Source: Cyanobium sp. NIES-981
GTDB taxonomy: Bacteria > Cyanobacteriota > Cyanobacteriia > PCC-6307 > Cyanobiaceae
Reading direction: 5' to 3'
DNA: 6,790 bases
Assembly: GCA_945907085.1 (NCBI GenBank)
Contig: CAMDSS010000103.1
Location: 1 to 6,790, forward strand
Part shown: one piece after another, positions 1 to 5,450 of the stretch
Layout: the number at the start of each line of letters is the position of its first letter
Numbering within the stretch: position 1 is the first letter of the stretch
Notes under the pieces: model-generated
The model's database searches: none
What the model was told of the DNA's origin: nothing
What the model saw: only the letters and a program-made list of their open reading frames with translations
Made by a program: the position numbers and the translations under genes

Positions 1-239
1 TCGGTAAACCGTTCGTAGTGGCCCAGGTCGAGGTCGGTTTCAGCCCCGTCTTCGGTCACGAAGACTTCGCCGTGTTGGTACGGGCTCATCGTGCCCGGAT
101 CCACGTTGAGGTAGGGGTCCAGCTTGAGGATCGAAACGCTGTACCCGCGTGACTTCAGCAGCCTTCCCAAGCTGGCCGCCACGATGCCTTTGCCGATGCT
201 GGAGACCACACCGCCGGTAACAAAGACAAATTTGCTCAT
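1..239 (-). CDS. pyrG: CTP synthase, N-terminal part (runs off left edge)
   Basis: CTP synthase makes CTP from UTP, ATP and glutamine in the cytoplasm, the last step of de novo pyrimidine nucleotide synthesis. Only the first 79 codons plus two bases are present, all from the synthetase (amidoligase) domain. The protein opens MSKFVFVTGG, followed by the glycine-rich nucleotide-binding loop VVSSIGKGI (residues 11-19). Then come the family hallmarks KLDPYLNVDPGTMSPYQHGE (39-58) and ETDLDLGHYERF (67-78), with the metal/nucleotide-binding acidic residues. The ATG is fixed by the near-invariant N-terminus. No strong Shine-Dalgarno precedes it; a small hairpin sits just upstream. It is the last visible gene of the minus-strand run gcvT-aspS-dps-pyrG, 70 bases after dps. 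The glutaminase domain lies outside the window. Identification is very secure. Confidence 0.97.
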   Translation of the reverse strand, partial: MSKFVFVTGGVVSSIGKGIVAASLGRLLKSRGYSVSILKLDPYLNVDPGTMSPYQHGEVFVTEDGAETDLDLGHYERFT

Positions 240-244
240 GGCGC

Positions 245-270
245 ATCGGCTGATTCTTCAATCTACCGAT
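245..270 (-). promoter_or_regulatory. Small hairpin just upstream of the pyrG start
   Basis: On the minus strand the bases before pyrG can fold into a nested hairpin. A 5-bp stem (ATCGG with CCGAT) is followed by a 2x2 internal loop, a 4-bp stem (GATT with AATC) and a GAAG tetraloop. The stem ends five bases from the ATG. Nine pairs in 26 bases is suggestive, but no function can be assigned. It could influence ribosome loading or mean nothing. Confidence 0.3.
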
Positions 271-309
271 AGCCACCAAGGCCCCCTCGGGCTTGCCCTT
301 TAGCCGAGC

Positions 310-825
310 TCAGGCTTCCAGCAGGCTGCGCAGCATCCAGGCGGTTTTTTCGTGGATCTGCAGCCGCTGGGTGAGCAGATCGGCCGTGGGCTGGTCGTTG
401 GCGTCGTTCACCAGGGTGAACAGGCTGCGGGCGGTGCGGGCGACGGCCTCATGGCCCATCACCAGCTCCCGCACCATGGCCAGGGCGTTGGGCACGCCTT
501 GGGTTTCCTGGATCGAGGCCAGGGCAGCAAAGTTGGCTCCGCCAAAGGGTGCCGGGCAGCCCAGGGCGCGGATGCGTTCGGCGATCACATCGAGGGCGGT
601 CCAGAGCTCGGTGTATTGGTCCATGAACATCAAATGGAGCGTGTTGAACATCGGTCCAGTCACGTTCCAGTGGAAGCCGTGGGTTTTGCCGTAGAGCACG
701 TAGCTATCGGCCAGCACCCTCCCCAGGCCGGCGGCGATCTCCTGGCGCTGGGCTTGGGAGATGCCGATGTCGATGCTGCCGATGGAGCTGGTGCCCATTT
801 CAAGGCTGCCGGTGGCGCTGGTCAT
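310..825 (-). CDS. dps: Dps-family ferritin-like DNA-protection protein
   Basis: 171 residues, the usual Dps length. Dps proteins form 12-subunit shells that oxidise Fe(II), generally with hydrogen peroxide, store the mineral, and protect DNA from oxidative damage. The inter-subunit ferroxidase ligands are in place: His52 in FHWNVTG, His64 in NTLHLMF, and Asp79 and Glu83 in ALDVIAERIRALG. Spacings of 12, 15 and 4 match E. coli Dps. The position matching the extra E. coli aspartate (D67) is Met68, with an Asp next to it; this FM-x-QYTE variant is, as I recall, not rare in the family. A 20-residue Gly/Ser-rich N-terminal arm precedes the four-helix bundle. Met10 (codon at 798) is an alternative start; neither start has a clear Shine-Dalgarno. 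The gene lies 38 bases after aspS on the same strand, so it may be read from the aspS transcript. No stress-regulator site was seen in that gap. Confidence 0.93.
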   Translation of the reverse strand: MTSATGSLEMGTSSIGSIDIGISQAQRQEIAAGLGRVLADSYVLYGKTHGFHWNVTGPMFNTLHLMFMDQYTELWTALDVIAERIRALGCPAPFGGANFAALASIQETQGVPNALAMVRELVMGHEAVARTARSLFTLVNDANDQPTADLLTQRLQIHEKTAWMLRSLLEA

Positions 826-863
826 GGTTACTGAGGGGCGATGGAACGGGTTTGGGCGGGAAT

Positions 864-2687
864 TTAGGCGTCTTCCTCTTCCCAGGTGCTTGCCACATGC
901 AGCTCGTCGAGTTGCTTGGTGGCGACTCCCCCTGGGGCGCCGGTCATCAGGCAGCGGGCCTGCTGGGTTTTTGGGAAGGCAATGGTGTCGCGGATCGAGT
1001 CTTCGCCGGCGAGCAACATCACCATCCGGTCGATGCCGAAGGCCAGGCCGCCGTGGGGAGGGGCGCCCATGTCTAGGGCGTCCATCAGGAAGCCGAACTG
1101 CTGATTGGCCTCTTCTAACGGCAGTCCAATGGTTTGGAGCACCTGGCGCTGCAGATCCGAATTGTGGATGCGCAGGGAGCCTCCGCCCAGTTCCAGGCCA
1201 TTGAGCACCAGGTCGTAGGCCTGGGCGCGGGCGGTGGGCAGAGTGGCGGCCCATTGGCTGGGGTCGTCGCCCAGGTCGGCCGTGTTGGGGGCGCAGAAGG
1301 GATGGTGCAGGGCCTCGAGCCGGTTCTCCTCGGCGTTGAACTCGAACATCGGGAAATCCACCACCCACAGGAAGTTCCAGGTGCTGTTCTCCTTGTCGGG
1401 AGTCACCAGATTCAGCTCGCGGGCCAGGTATTGGCGCACCCGATCGAGGGCCTTGTTCACCGTGGCCGTGTCGCCAGCGCCAAATAGCAGCAGGGTGCCC
1501 GGTTGGGCTCCGGTGCGCTCCAGCAGTTCGGCCTTGATCGCCTCCGAGAGGTTGTCTTTGATGGCGCCGATGGTGTCGATCTCACCGCCATCCCGCACCC
1601 GGATGAACGCCAGCCCCCCCGCGCCTGCGGCCTGGGCTTCGCTGAACACATCGCCGCCGGGCTTGATCCGCACGTTGCTGATCGCCTCATTGCCGCCGGC
1701 CACGGCGATGCACTTCACCGAGCCCCCCGAGGCCACCGCGCCGGAGAAGACCTTGAAGCCCATGTCTTTGACCAGGTCGCTCACGGTGGTGAGCTCCATG
1801 CCGTAGCGGGTGTCGGGCCGATCGGTGCCGAAGCGATCCATGGCCTCATGCCAGGTGAGGCGCGGGAAGGGCCTGGGCAGATCAACCCCTTTGACGGCCT
1901 TCCAGATGCTGGCGATCAGGGTTTCGTTGAGTTCGAGGATCTGTTCTTGATCCATGAAGCTCATTTCGATGTCCAGCTGGGTGAATTCCGGCTGGCGATC
2001 GGCCCTGAGGTCTTCATCGCGGAAGCAGCGGGCCACCTGGTAGTAGCGCTCGATGCCGCCCACCATCAGCAGCTGCTTGAACAGCTGGGGGGATTGGGGC
2101 AGGGCAAACCACTCGCCGCCGCATACCCGGGACGGCACCAGGTAGTCGCGGGCGCCCTCCGGGGTAGAGCGGGTGAGGACGGGGGTTTCCACCTCGATGA
2201 AGCCCTGGTCCTCCAGGTGGCGGCGGGCGGCCTGGATGGTTTGGGCCCGCAGCCGCAGGTTGCCGTTCATGCGCTCGCGGCGCAAATCCAAATAGCGGTG
2301 GCGCAGGCGCAGCTCTTCGCGCACCTGTTCGTCGTCGTGAACCGACACCTGGAAGGGCAGGTTGCCGCGCACGCTGTTGAGCACCGTGATGGAGCTGGCC
2401 AGCACCTCGATGTGGCCCGTGGCCAGGCGGTCGTTGATCGATTCGGTGGGACGGTTGCGCACCGTGCCCTCCACCTGGAGCACCGTTTCGTTGCGCAGGT
2501 GTTCTGCGACGGCGAAGGCTTCAGCGCTCAGGTCGGGGTCCACCGTGATCTGCAGGCTGCCGCTGCGGTCGCGCAGGTCGATAAAAATCACCCCACCGTG
2601 GTCGCGGCGCCGATCCACCCAGCCGCAGAGCTGCACCGCTTGGCCGCTGGATTCACTGCGCAGATCACCGCACCCGTGGCTGCGCAT
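864..2687 (-). CDS. aspS: Aspartyl-tRNA synthetase, bacterial type, probably non-discriminating
   Basis: 607 residues. This class II synthetase activates aspartate with ATP and attaches it to tRNA-Asp. In order it shows: an N-terminal OB-fold anticodon-binding domain (about 1-105, with CGWVDRRRDHGG at 21-32); class II motif 1 (FIEVETPVLTRSTPEGARDY, about 162-181); motif 2 (RYYQVARCFRDEDLRADRQP, about 213-232); the bacterial GAD insertion (about 285-420); and motif 3 (GGLAFGIDRMVMLLAG, near 545-560). The motif 2 and motif 3 arginines are present. Residue 30 is His followed by Gly31, where the E. coli enzyme has Leu30; histidine here is a mark of non-discriminating enzymes that also charge tRNA-Asn. 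The acidic tail WEEEDA is unremarkable. The ATG start fits the family N-terminus (MRSHGCGDLR). It lies 50 bases after gcvT, and its start codon falls inside a strong hairpin annotated separately. Confidence 0.98.
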   Translation of the reverse strand: MRSHGCGDLRSESSGQAVQLCGWVDRRRDHGGVIFIDLRDRSGSLQITVDPDLSAEAFAVAEHLRNETVLQVEGTVRNRPTESINDRLATGHIEVLASSITVLNSVRGNLPFQVSVHDDEQVREELRLRHRYLDLRRERMNGNLRLRAQTIQAARRHLEDQGFIEVETPVLTRSTPEGARDYLVPSRVCGGEWFALPQSPQLFKQLLMVGGIERYYQVARCFRDEDLRADRQPEFTQLDIEMSFMDQEQILELNETLIASIWKAVKGVDLPRPFPRLTWHEAMDRFGTDRPDTRYGMELTTVSDLVKDMGFKVFSGAVASGGSVKCIAVAGGNEAISNVRIKPGGDVFSEAQAAGAGGLAFIRVRDGGEIDTIGAIKDNLSEAIKAELLERTGAQPGTLLLFGAGDTATVNKALDRVRQYLARELNLVTPDKENSTWNFLWVVDFPMFEFNAEENRLEALHHPFCAPNTADLGDDPSQWAATLPTARAQAYDLVLNGLELGGGSLRIHNSDLQRQVLQTIGLPLEEANQQFGFLMDALDMGAPPHGGLAFGIDRMVMLLAGEDSIRDTIAFPKTQQARCLMTGAPGGVATKQLDELHVASTWEEEDA

Positions 2688-2725
2688 GGGAAATCCCTTT
2701 AAGTCTGCACGGATTTTCCCATGCG
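2683..2725 (-). promoter_or_regulatory. Long hairpin that encloses the aspS start codon
   Basis: An inverted repeat with 11 perfect base pairs (CGCATGGGAAA at 2683-2693, TTTCCCATGCG at 2715-2725) continues inwards. In minus-strand RNA the next positions are one A-A mismatch, one G-U pair and two G-C pairs, giving 14 pairs around a 13-base loop. The aspS AUG (2687-2685) is in the 3' arm, together with part of the purine tract AAAGGGA that would serve as ribosome binding site. The 5' arm carries a second AUG (2722) that opens a seven-codon ORF, MGKSVQT, ending in TAA at 2701-2699, 11 bases before the aspS AUG. The structure fills most of the gcvT-aspS gap. It has no U-tract and is not an intrinsic terminator. 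Control of aspS translation is inferred; the pairing itself is seen directly. Confidence 0.55.
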
Positions 2726-2737
2726 AACCCGCGGGAT

Positions 2738-3874
2738 CTAGGCCCGCCGGTAGAAGGGGCGCTTCACCACCACGGCAGGTTCCGACTTGCCGCGGATCTG
2801 CACGGCCAGCTCCGTACCCAGTTTGGCGGCGGCAGGGGGCACATAGGCCAGGGCAATCGCTTCCCCCAGGCTGGGCGACCAGGTGCCACTGGTCACCTCC
2901 CCCACCACCTGATCGTTGTGCAGCACGGGGTAGCCATGGCGGGCGATGGCGCGGCCCTGGAGCTTGAGCCCCACCAGCCGTTTGCCCACCCCCTCGGCGG
3001 TTTGGCGCTCGAGCACCTCGCGGCCGATGAAGGGCTTGGGCATCTCCAGGTGCACCAGCCAGCCCAGCCCGGCTTCCAGGGGGGTGGTGCTGGCATCCAT
3101 CTCCTGGCCGTAGAGGTGCATGGCGGCTTCCAGCCGCAGGGTGTCGCGGGCCCCCAGGCCGCAGGGGGTCACCCCCTCGCTGAGGAGTTGCTGCCAGAGG
3201 GCAGGGCCTGCGGCGCGATCCACTAGCAGTTCGCAGCCGTCTTCACCGGTGTAGCCGGTGCGCCCCACAAACGCCTGGGCCCCCGCTGCGGCCCCTTGGG
3301 CCGTGCCGTTGAGGCTCAGATCGCGGTGGCCAAAGCGGGGTAAGCCGCTGAGGTTTGCGCCGCTGAGGGCTTCCAGCCTGGCCATGGCTTCGGGTCCTTG
3401 CAGCGCTAGCAAGACGCCATCGCCCTTGCGATCGGTGATCGTGATGCCGGCGGGTTCGAGCTGGCTGCGCAGCCAGGCGGTGTCGGCGTCAGCGCAGGCC
3501 GCATTGATCACCAGTAGCAGTTCGGCTTGGCCATCCCTCTGGCCCCGGTCGTAGACGATCAGATCGTCGCGGATGCCCCCGGCTGCGTTGAGGAGCACGG
3601 TGTAGCAGGCCTCCCCAGGTCCGATGCGGAACAGGTCGGTGGGCACCAGGGCCTGGAGAGCATCCTTGGGACCAGCACCGCGCAGGGTGATCACCCCCAT
3701 GTGGGAGATATCGAACACACCACAGCTGCTGCGCACGGCCTGGTGCTCGGCGACCAGGCCTGCAAATTGCACGGCCATCTCCCAGCCGGCAAAGGGCACC
3801 ATCCGCCCGCCAGAGGCTTGGGCGGCTTCAAAAAGGGGCGTTCGCTGGAGGGGCCCCGCAGAGGGATCGGCCAA
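2738..3874 (-). CDS. gcvT: Glycine cleavage system T-protein (aminomethyltransferase)
   Basis: 378 residues, normal family length. The T-protein releases ammonia from the aminomethyl group held on lipoylated H-protein and passes the one-carbon unit to tetrahydrofolate, giving 5,10-methylene-THF. In a cyanobacterium this serves photorespiratory glycine use. Visible hallmarks are RTPLF (11-15), MVPFAGWEM (25-33), GVFDISHMG (52-60), GGIRDDLIVY (99-108, holding the catalytic aspartate at 103 or 104), VGRTGYTGEDGCE (203-215), GLGARDTLRLEA (239-250) and the C-terminal barrel with GEVTSGTWSPSLG (325-337). The start is TTG at 3874-3872. No in-frame ATG or GTG lies between the upstream in-frame stop and this codon, and the next methionine (25) would remove the conserved RTPLF segment. 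No clear Shine-Dalgarno is visible. gcvH and gcvP are not in the window. Confidence 0.97.
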   Translation of the reverse strand: MADPSAGPLQRTPLFEAAQASGGRMVPFAGWEMAVQFAGLVAEHQAVRSSCGVFDISHMGVITLRGAGPKDALQALVPTDLFRIGPGEACYTVLLNAAGGIRDDLIVYDRGQRDGQAELLLVINAACADADTAWLRSQLEPAGITITDRKGDGVLLALQGPEAMARLEALSGANLSGLPRFGHRDLSLNGTAQGAAAGAQAFVGRTGYTGEDGCELLVDRAAGPALWQQLLSEGVTPCGLGARDTLRLEAAMHLYGQEMDASTTPLEAGLGWLVHLEMPKPFIGREVLERQTAEGVGKRLVGLKLQGRAIARHGYPVLHNDQVVGEVTSGTWSPSLGEAIALAYVPPAAAKLGTELAVQIRGKSEPAVVVKRPFYRRA

Positions 3875-4137
3875 GGGGCAAGGCAGGCGGCATGGCTTGA
3901 ATCCTATGGAGACGGGCCAGCCGTGCCGACGGGCGGAGCACTGAATTTTGGGCGAGATTCGGAGGAAAATTGAAGTTTTTCAGGGGTTCTGCTGCAGATG
4001 CGCAGCGTTTTTGCGGTTGTGAAGCGATCCACACCGTGGGGGTGGCCATGGGCGTTGTAAGAAGGAGAATCACCAATCACTCTTCGGAGCCGCCTCTATT
4101 GGTCACAGCACTTGCAATCACCCCCCCCATTGAGTTG
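3875..4137. other. Non-coding stretch between gcvT and the lone sensor gene
   Basis: These 263 bases separate two divergent genes and should hold both promoters. No good -35/-10 pair and no NtcA site (GTA-N8-TAC) was found by eye. Contents worth noting are a CRP-like palindrome (4018-4033), a short hairpin with five T residues (3991-4012), a Shine-Dalgarno-like AAGGAG at 4062-4067 with no start codon at a useful distance, and a run of eight C at 4121-4128. The plus-strand frame stays open from about 3970, but AGA-AGG-AGA codons near 4060 argue that most of it is not translated. Confidence 0.5.
4018..4033. promoter_or_regulatory. Possible CRP-type operator
   Basis: TGTGA-AGCGAT-CCACA matches the CRP consensus TGTGA-N6-TCACA at nine of ten positions. 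It lies about 105-120 bases upstream of the proposed ATG of the sensor-domain gene and about 145 bases upstream of the divergent gcvT start. Cyanobacteria have CRP-family regulators with similar sites, but none is visible here and the match was found by eye, so chance is a real alternative. Confidence 0.25.
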
Positions 4138-4497
4138 ATGGCGGCCCAGGTTGACTGTGAAGTGCTCACCTTGCCTACCGGCGCCAAGCTGTTTTCCCGG
4201 GGTGCCCCCGCGGATTCCATCTATGCGGTGCGGCGCGGGATCGTTGAGGTGGTGGGCGAAGGCGGCGAGAAGCTTTGCTATCGCCCCGGCGAGTTTTTGA
4301 GCTACCAGGACATCGTTTGGTTTGTGGGCACCTACCGCAATGAGGCGTTTGCCCGCACCCCCGTGGAAGTGCTGCGCCTGGAGCGGCTGCGCTTTTTGAA
4401 CCTGCTCCACAACCATCCGACCCTGGCGGTGTTGTTGATCAGCCAGCAACACGAGCGCCTCAGGGAGCAGCGCACCAGCGGCACCTGCTGCTACTGA
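4138..4497 (+). CDS. Stand-alone CRP/NtcA-like cyclic-nucleotide-binding-fold domain protein
   Basis: 119 residues from the ATG, consisting of little more than one cupin-like sensor domain. LPTGAKLFSRGAPADSIYAV (12-31) and RGIVEVVGEGGEKLCYRPGE (33-52) give the typical beta-roll, and TPVEVLRL (74-81) followed by a helical HNHPTLAVLLISQQHERL resembles the NtcA dimer-helix region. The phosphate-binding cassette is degenerate: after GEF (51-53) the usual G-E pair is replaced by Leu-Ser-Tyr, although an Arg (67) remains near the expected place. cAMP binding is therefore doubtful. The chain ends RTSGTCCY with no helix-turn-helix, so it cannot bind DNA like CRP. It could sense a ligand or partner with another regulator; its role is unknown. 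The start is uncertain: TTG at 4099 is in frame with GGAG nine bases upstream and would add an N-terminal helix (PPIELM) usual in this fold. It converges on speE with a 36-base gap. Confidence 0.8.
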   Translation: MAAQVDCEVLTLPTGAKLFSRGAPADSIYAVRRGIVEVVGEGGEKLCYRPGEFLSYQDIVWFVGTYRNEAFARTPVEVLRLERLRFLNLLHNHPTLAVLLISQQHERLREQRTSGTCCY

Positions 4498-4533
4498 GTA
4501 CGGCTACTCCAGGTTGCTCTTTAGGGAGCTTGC

Positions 4534-5373
4534 TCAGGCCGTCAGGGCGCGCTCCACGTAGGCAGGAATGGCGTTGAAACCCCCCTGCTGCCAGCGGGTT
4601 GACCAAATCTCACAGCCACTGGCTACGGCCGCGGCGCGCTCGCTGTTTGGCTCGAGGTAACGACGGCCGTCAGTGGCGGCGAACGTCCAACTCCACCAGC
4701 CACTGGGATACATGGGCACCCAGCCGTAGAGGGGATCGGCATGGCCGAACACCTCCCGGATCAGGCGCACGGTGTCGATGTGCACCTGGCGGAAGGCCTC
4801 TGGGGATTCGCTTTGGGTGGCAAACACGCCACCGGGTTTGAGGATGCGGCGGCAGTTTTCAAAGAAGGCGCGGTTGAACAGGCCTTCAGCCGGTCCGGCG
4901 GGATCGGAGCCATCCACCAGCACCACGTCATAGCTGGCATCGGCGGCGGCGGCGGCCCAGGCGATGCCGTCGCCCACGGTGAGATGGAAGCGGGGATCGT
5001 TCCAGCAGCCACCGCCAATCGAGGGCAGGTACTGCTGGCTCCACTCCACCACCAGGCCGTCGATTTCGACCATGTCGAGGTGCTCGACCCCGGGGTGCCT
5101 GAGGCATTCGCGGGCCGTGCCGCCGTCGCCCCCACCGATCACCAGCACCCGAGCCAGGCTTTCGGCGCCGCAAAGGGCGGGGTGAACGATGGCTTCGTGG
5201 TAGTGGCGTTCCTGGCGCTCGGCGGTCATCCAGCAGCCATCCAGCAGCAGTCCTTTGCCGTAGCGGACGCTGTCGATGATTGTCACCTTCTGGAAGGGGG
5301 AGTCCTGTTCGGCGATCACCGTGCCCTCGAGGCCATAGCGCACGCCATCGAAGGTTTCATCGATCCAGCCCAT
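4534..5373 (-). CDS. speE: Spermidine synthase family aminopropyltransferase
   Basis: 279 residues. SpeE enzymes move an aminopropyl group from decarboxylated S-adenosylmethionine to putrescine (or, in some thermophiles, agmatine), giving spermidine and methylthioadenosine. A short N-terminal beta domain with LLLDGCWMTAE (42-52) is followed by the Rossmann methyltransferase-like core: GGGDGG (80-85), MVEID (101-105), GDG with Asp135, and the catalytic gatekeeping segment VDGSDPAGPAEGLF (153-166) with Asp154 and Asp157. YPSGWWSWTF (222-231) resembles Thermotoga enzymes more than E. coli. The usual ERDEF/EKDEF near residue 52 reads ERQER, so a normally conserved Asp is Gln; the following YHE is intact. 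Substrate choice is thus open. The start ATG has AAGGG close upstream. It diverges from arfB across 77 bases and converges on the sensor gene. No agmatinase (speB) or SAM decarboxylase (speD) gene is in the window. Confidence 0.94.
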   Translation of the reverse strand: MGWIDETFDGVRYGLEGTVIAEQDSPFQKVTIIDSVRYGKGLLLDGCWMTAERQERHYHEAIVHPALCGAESLARVLVIGGGDGGTARECLRHPGVEHLDMVEIDGLVVEWSQQYLPSIGGGCWNDPRFHLTVGDGIAWAAAAADASYDVVLVDGSDPAGPAEGLFNRAFFENCRRILKPGGVFATQSESPEAFRQVHIDTVRLIREVFGHADPLYGWVPMYPSGWWSWTFAATDGRRYLEPNSERAAAVASGCEIWSTRWQQGGFNAIPAYVERALTA

Positions 5374-5384
5374 CGCCCTTGCAG

Positions 5385-5400
5385 TAGCTGCCTCCAGCTA
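5385..5400 (-). promoter_or_regulatory. Hairpin with a GGAGG-bearing loop in the speE leader
   Basis: On the minus strand TAGCTG-GAGG-CAGCTA forms a perfect 6-bp stem with a GAGG tetraloop; with the closing G this reads GGAGG, a strong anti-16S match. The loop is 17 bases from the speE ATG, too far for a normal Shine-Dalgarno, and a weaker AAGGG lies closer. It may be a ribosome standby or control element, or a dyad operator in the divergent speE/arfB promoter region. Function is inferred only. Confidence 0.3.
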
Positions 5401-5450
5401 AGCGCTTCGGGGGTGTAGCGCCCAAGACATCGCCCTGGCAGGCTCAACCC

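Noticed and set aside
826..1368. An in-frame upstream extension of dps that would give a 352-residue protein
   Set aside because: The extension overlaps aspS in another frame, is Arg/Pro-rich without domain features, and the Dps family length is met from the ATG at 825.
1503..2702. A 399-codon open frame on the plus strand opposite aspS
   Set aside because: It lies fully antisense to an unmistakable aspS, has low-complexity Ala/His/Gln-rich translation, and is the expected shadow in GC-rich DNA.
3991..4012. Short hairpin GCTGC/GCAGC followed by five T on the plus strand
   Set aside because: The stem is only 5 bp and no plus-strand gene lies upstream to be terminated; an attenuator for the sensor gene cannot be excluded but is not supported.
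3875..4020. Possible glycine riboswitch ahead of gcvT
   Set aside because: The region was read on both strands for the conserved aptamer core segments; they are absent, and only scattered G-rich similarity on the wrong strand was seen.
3828..4076. A minus-strand 82-codon frame crossing the gcvT start
   Set aside because: It overlaps the conserved N-terminus of gcvT out of frame, shows no recognisable motif and has no better ribosome site.
4498..4533. Bidirectional terminator between the convergent sensor gene and speE
   Set aside because: The only pairing found is 4 bp (GCTC/GAGC) without a T-run on either strand.
4741..5418. A 225-codon plus-strand frame opposite speE
   Set aside because: It is antisense to a clear speE and mirrors its codon pattern; no independent motif is present.
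5402..5421. Inverted repeat GCGCT/AGCGC upstream of arfB
   Set aside because: Five pairs with a ten-base loop in GC-rich DNA is too weak to call an operator or leader hairpin.
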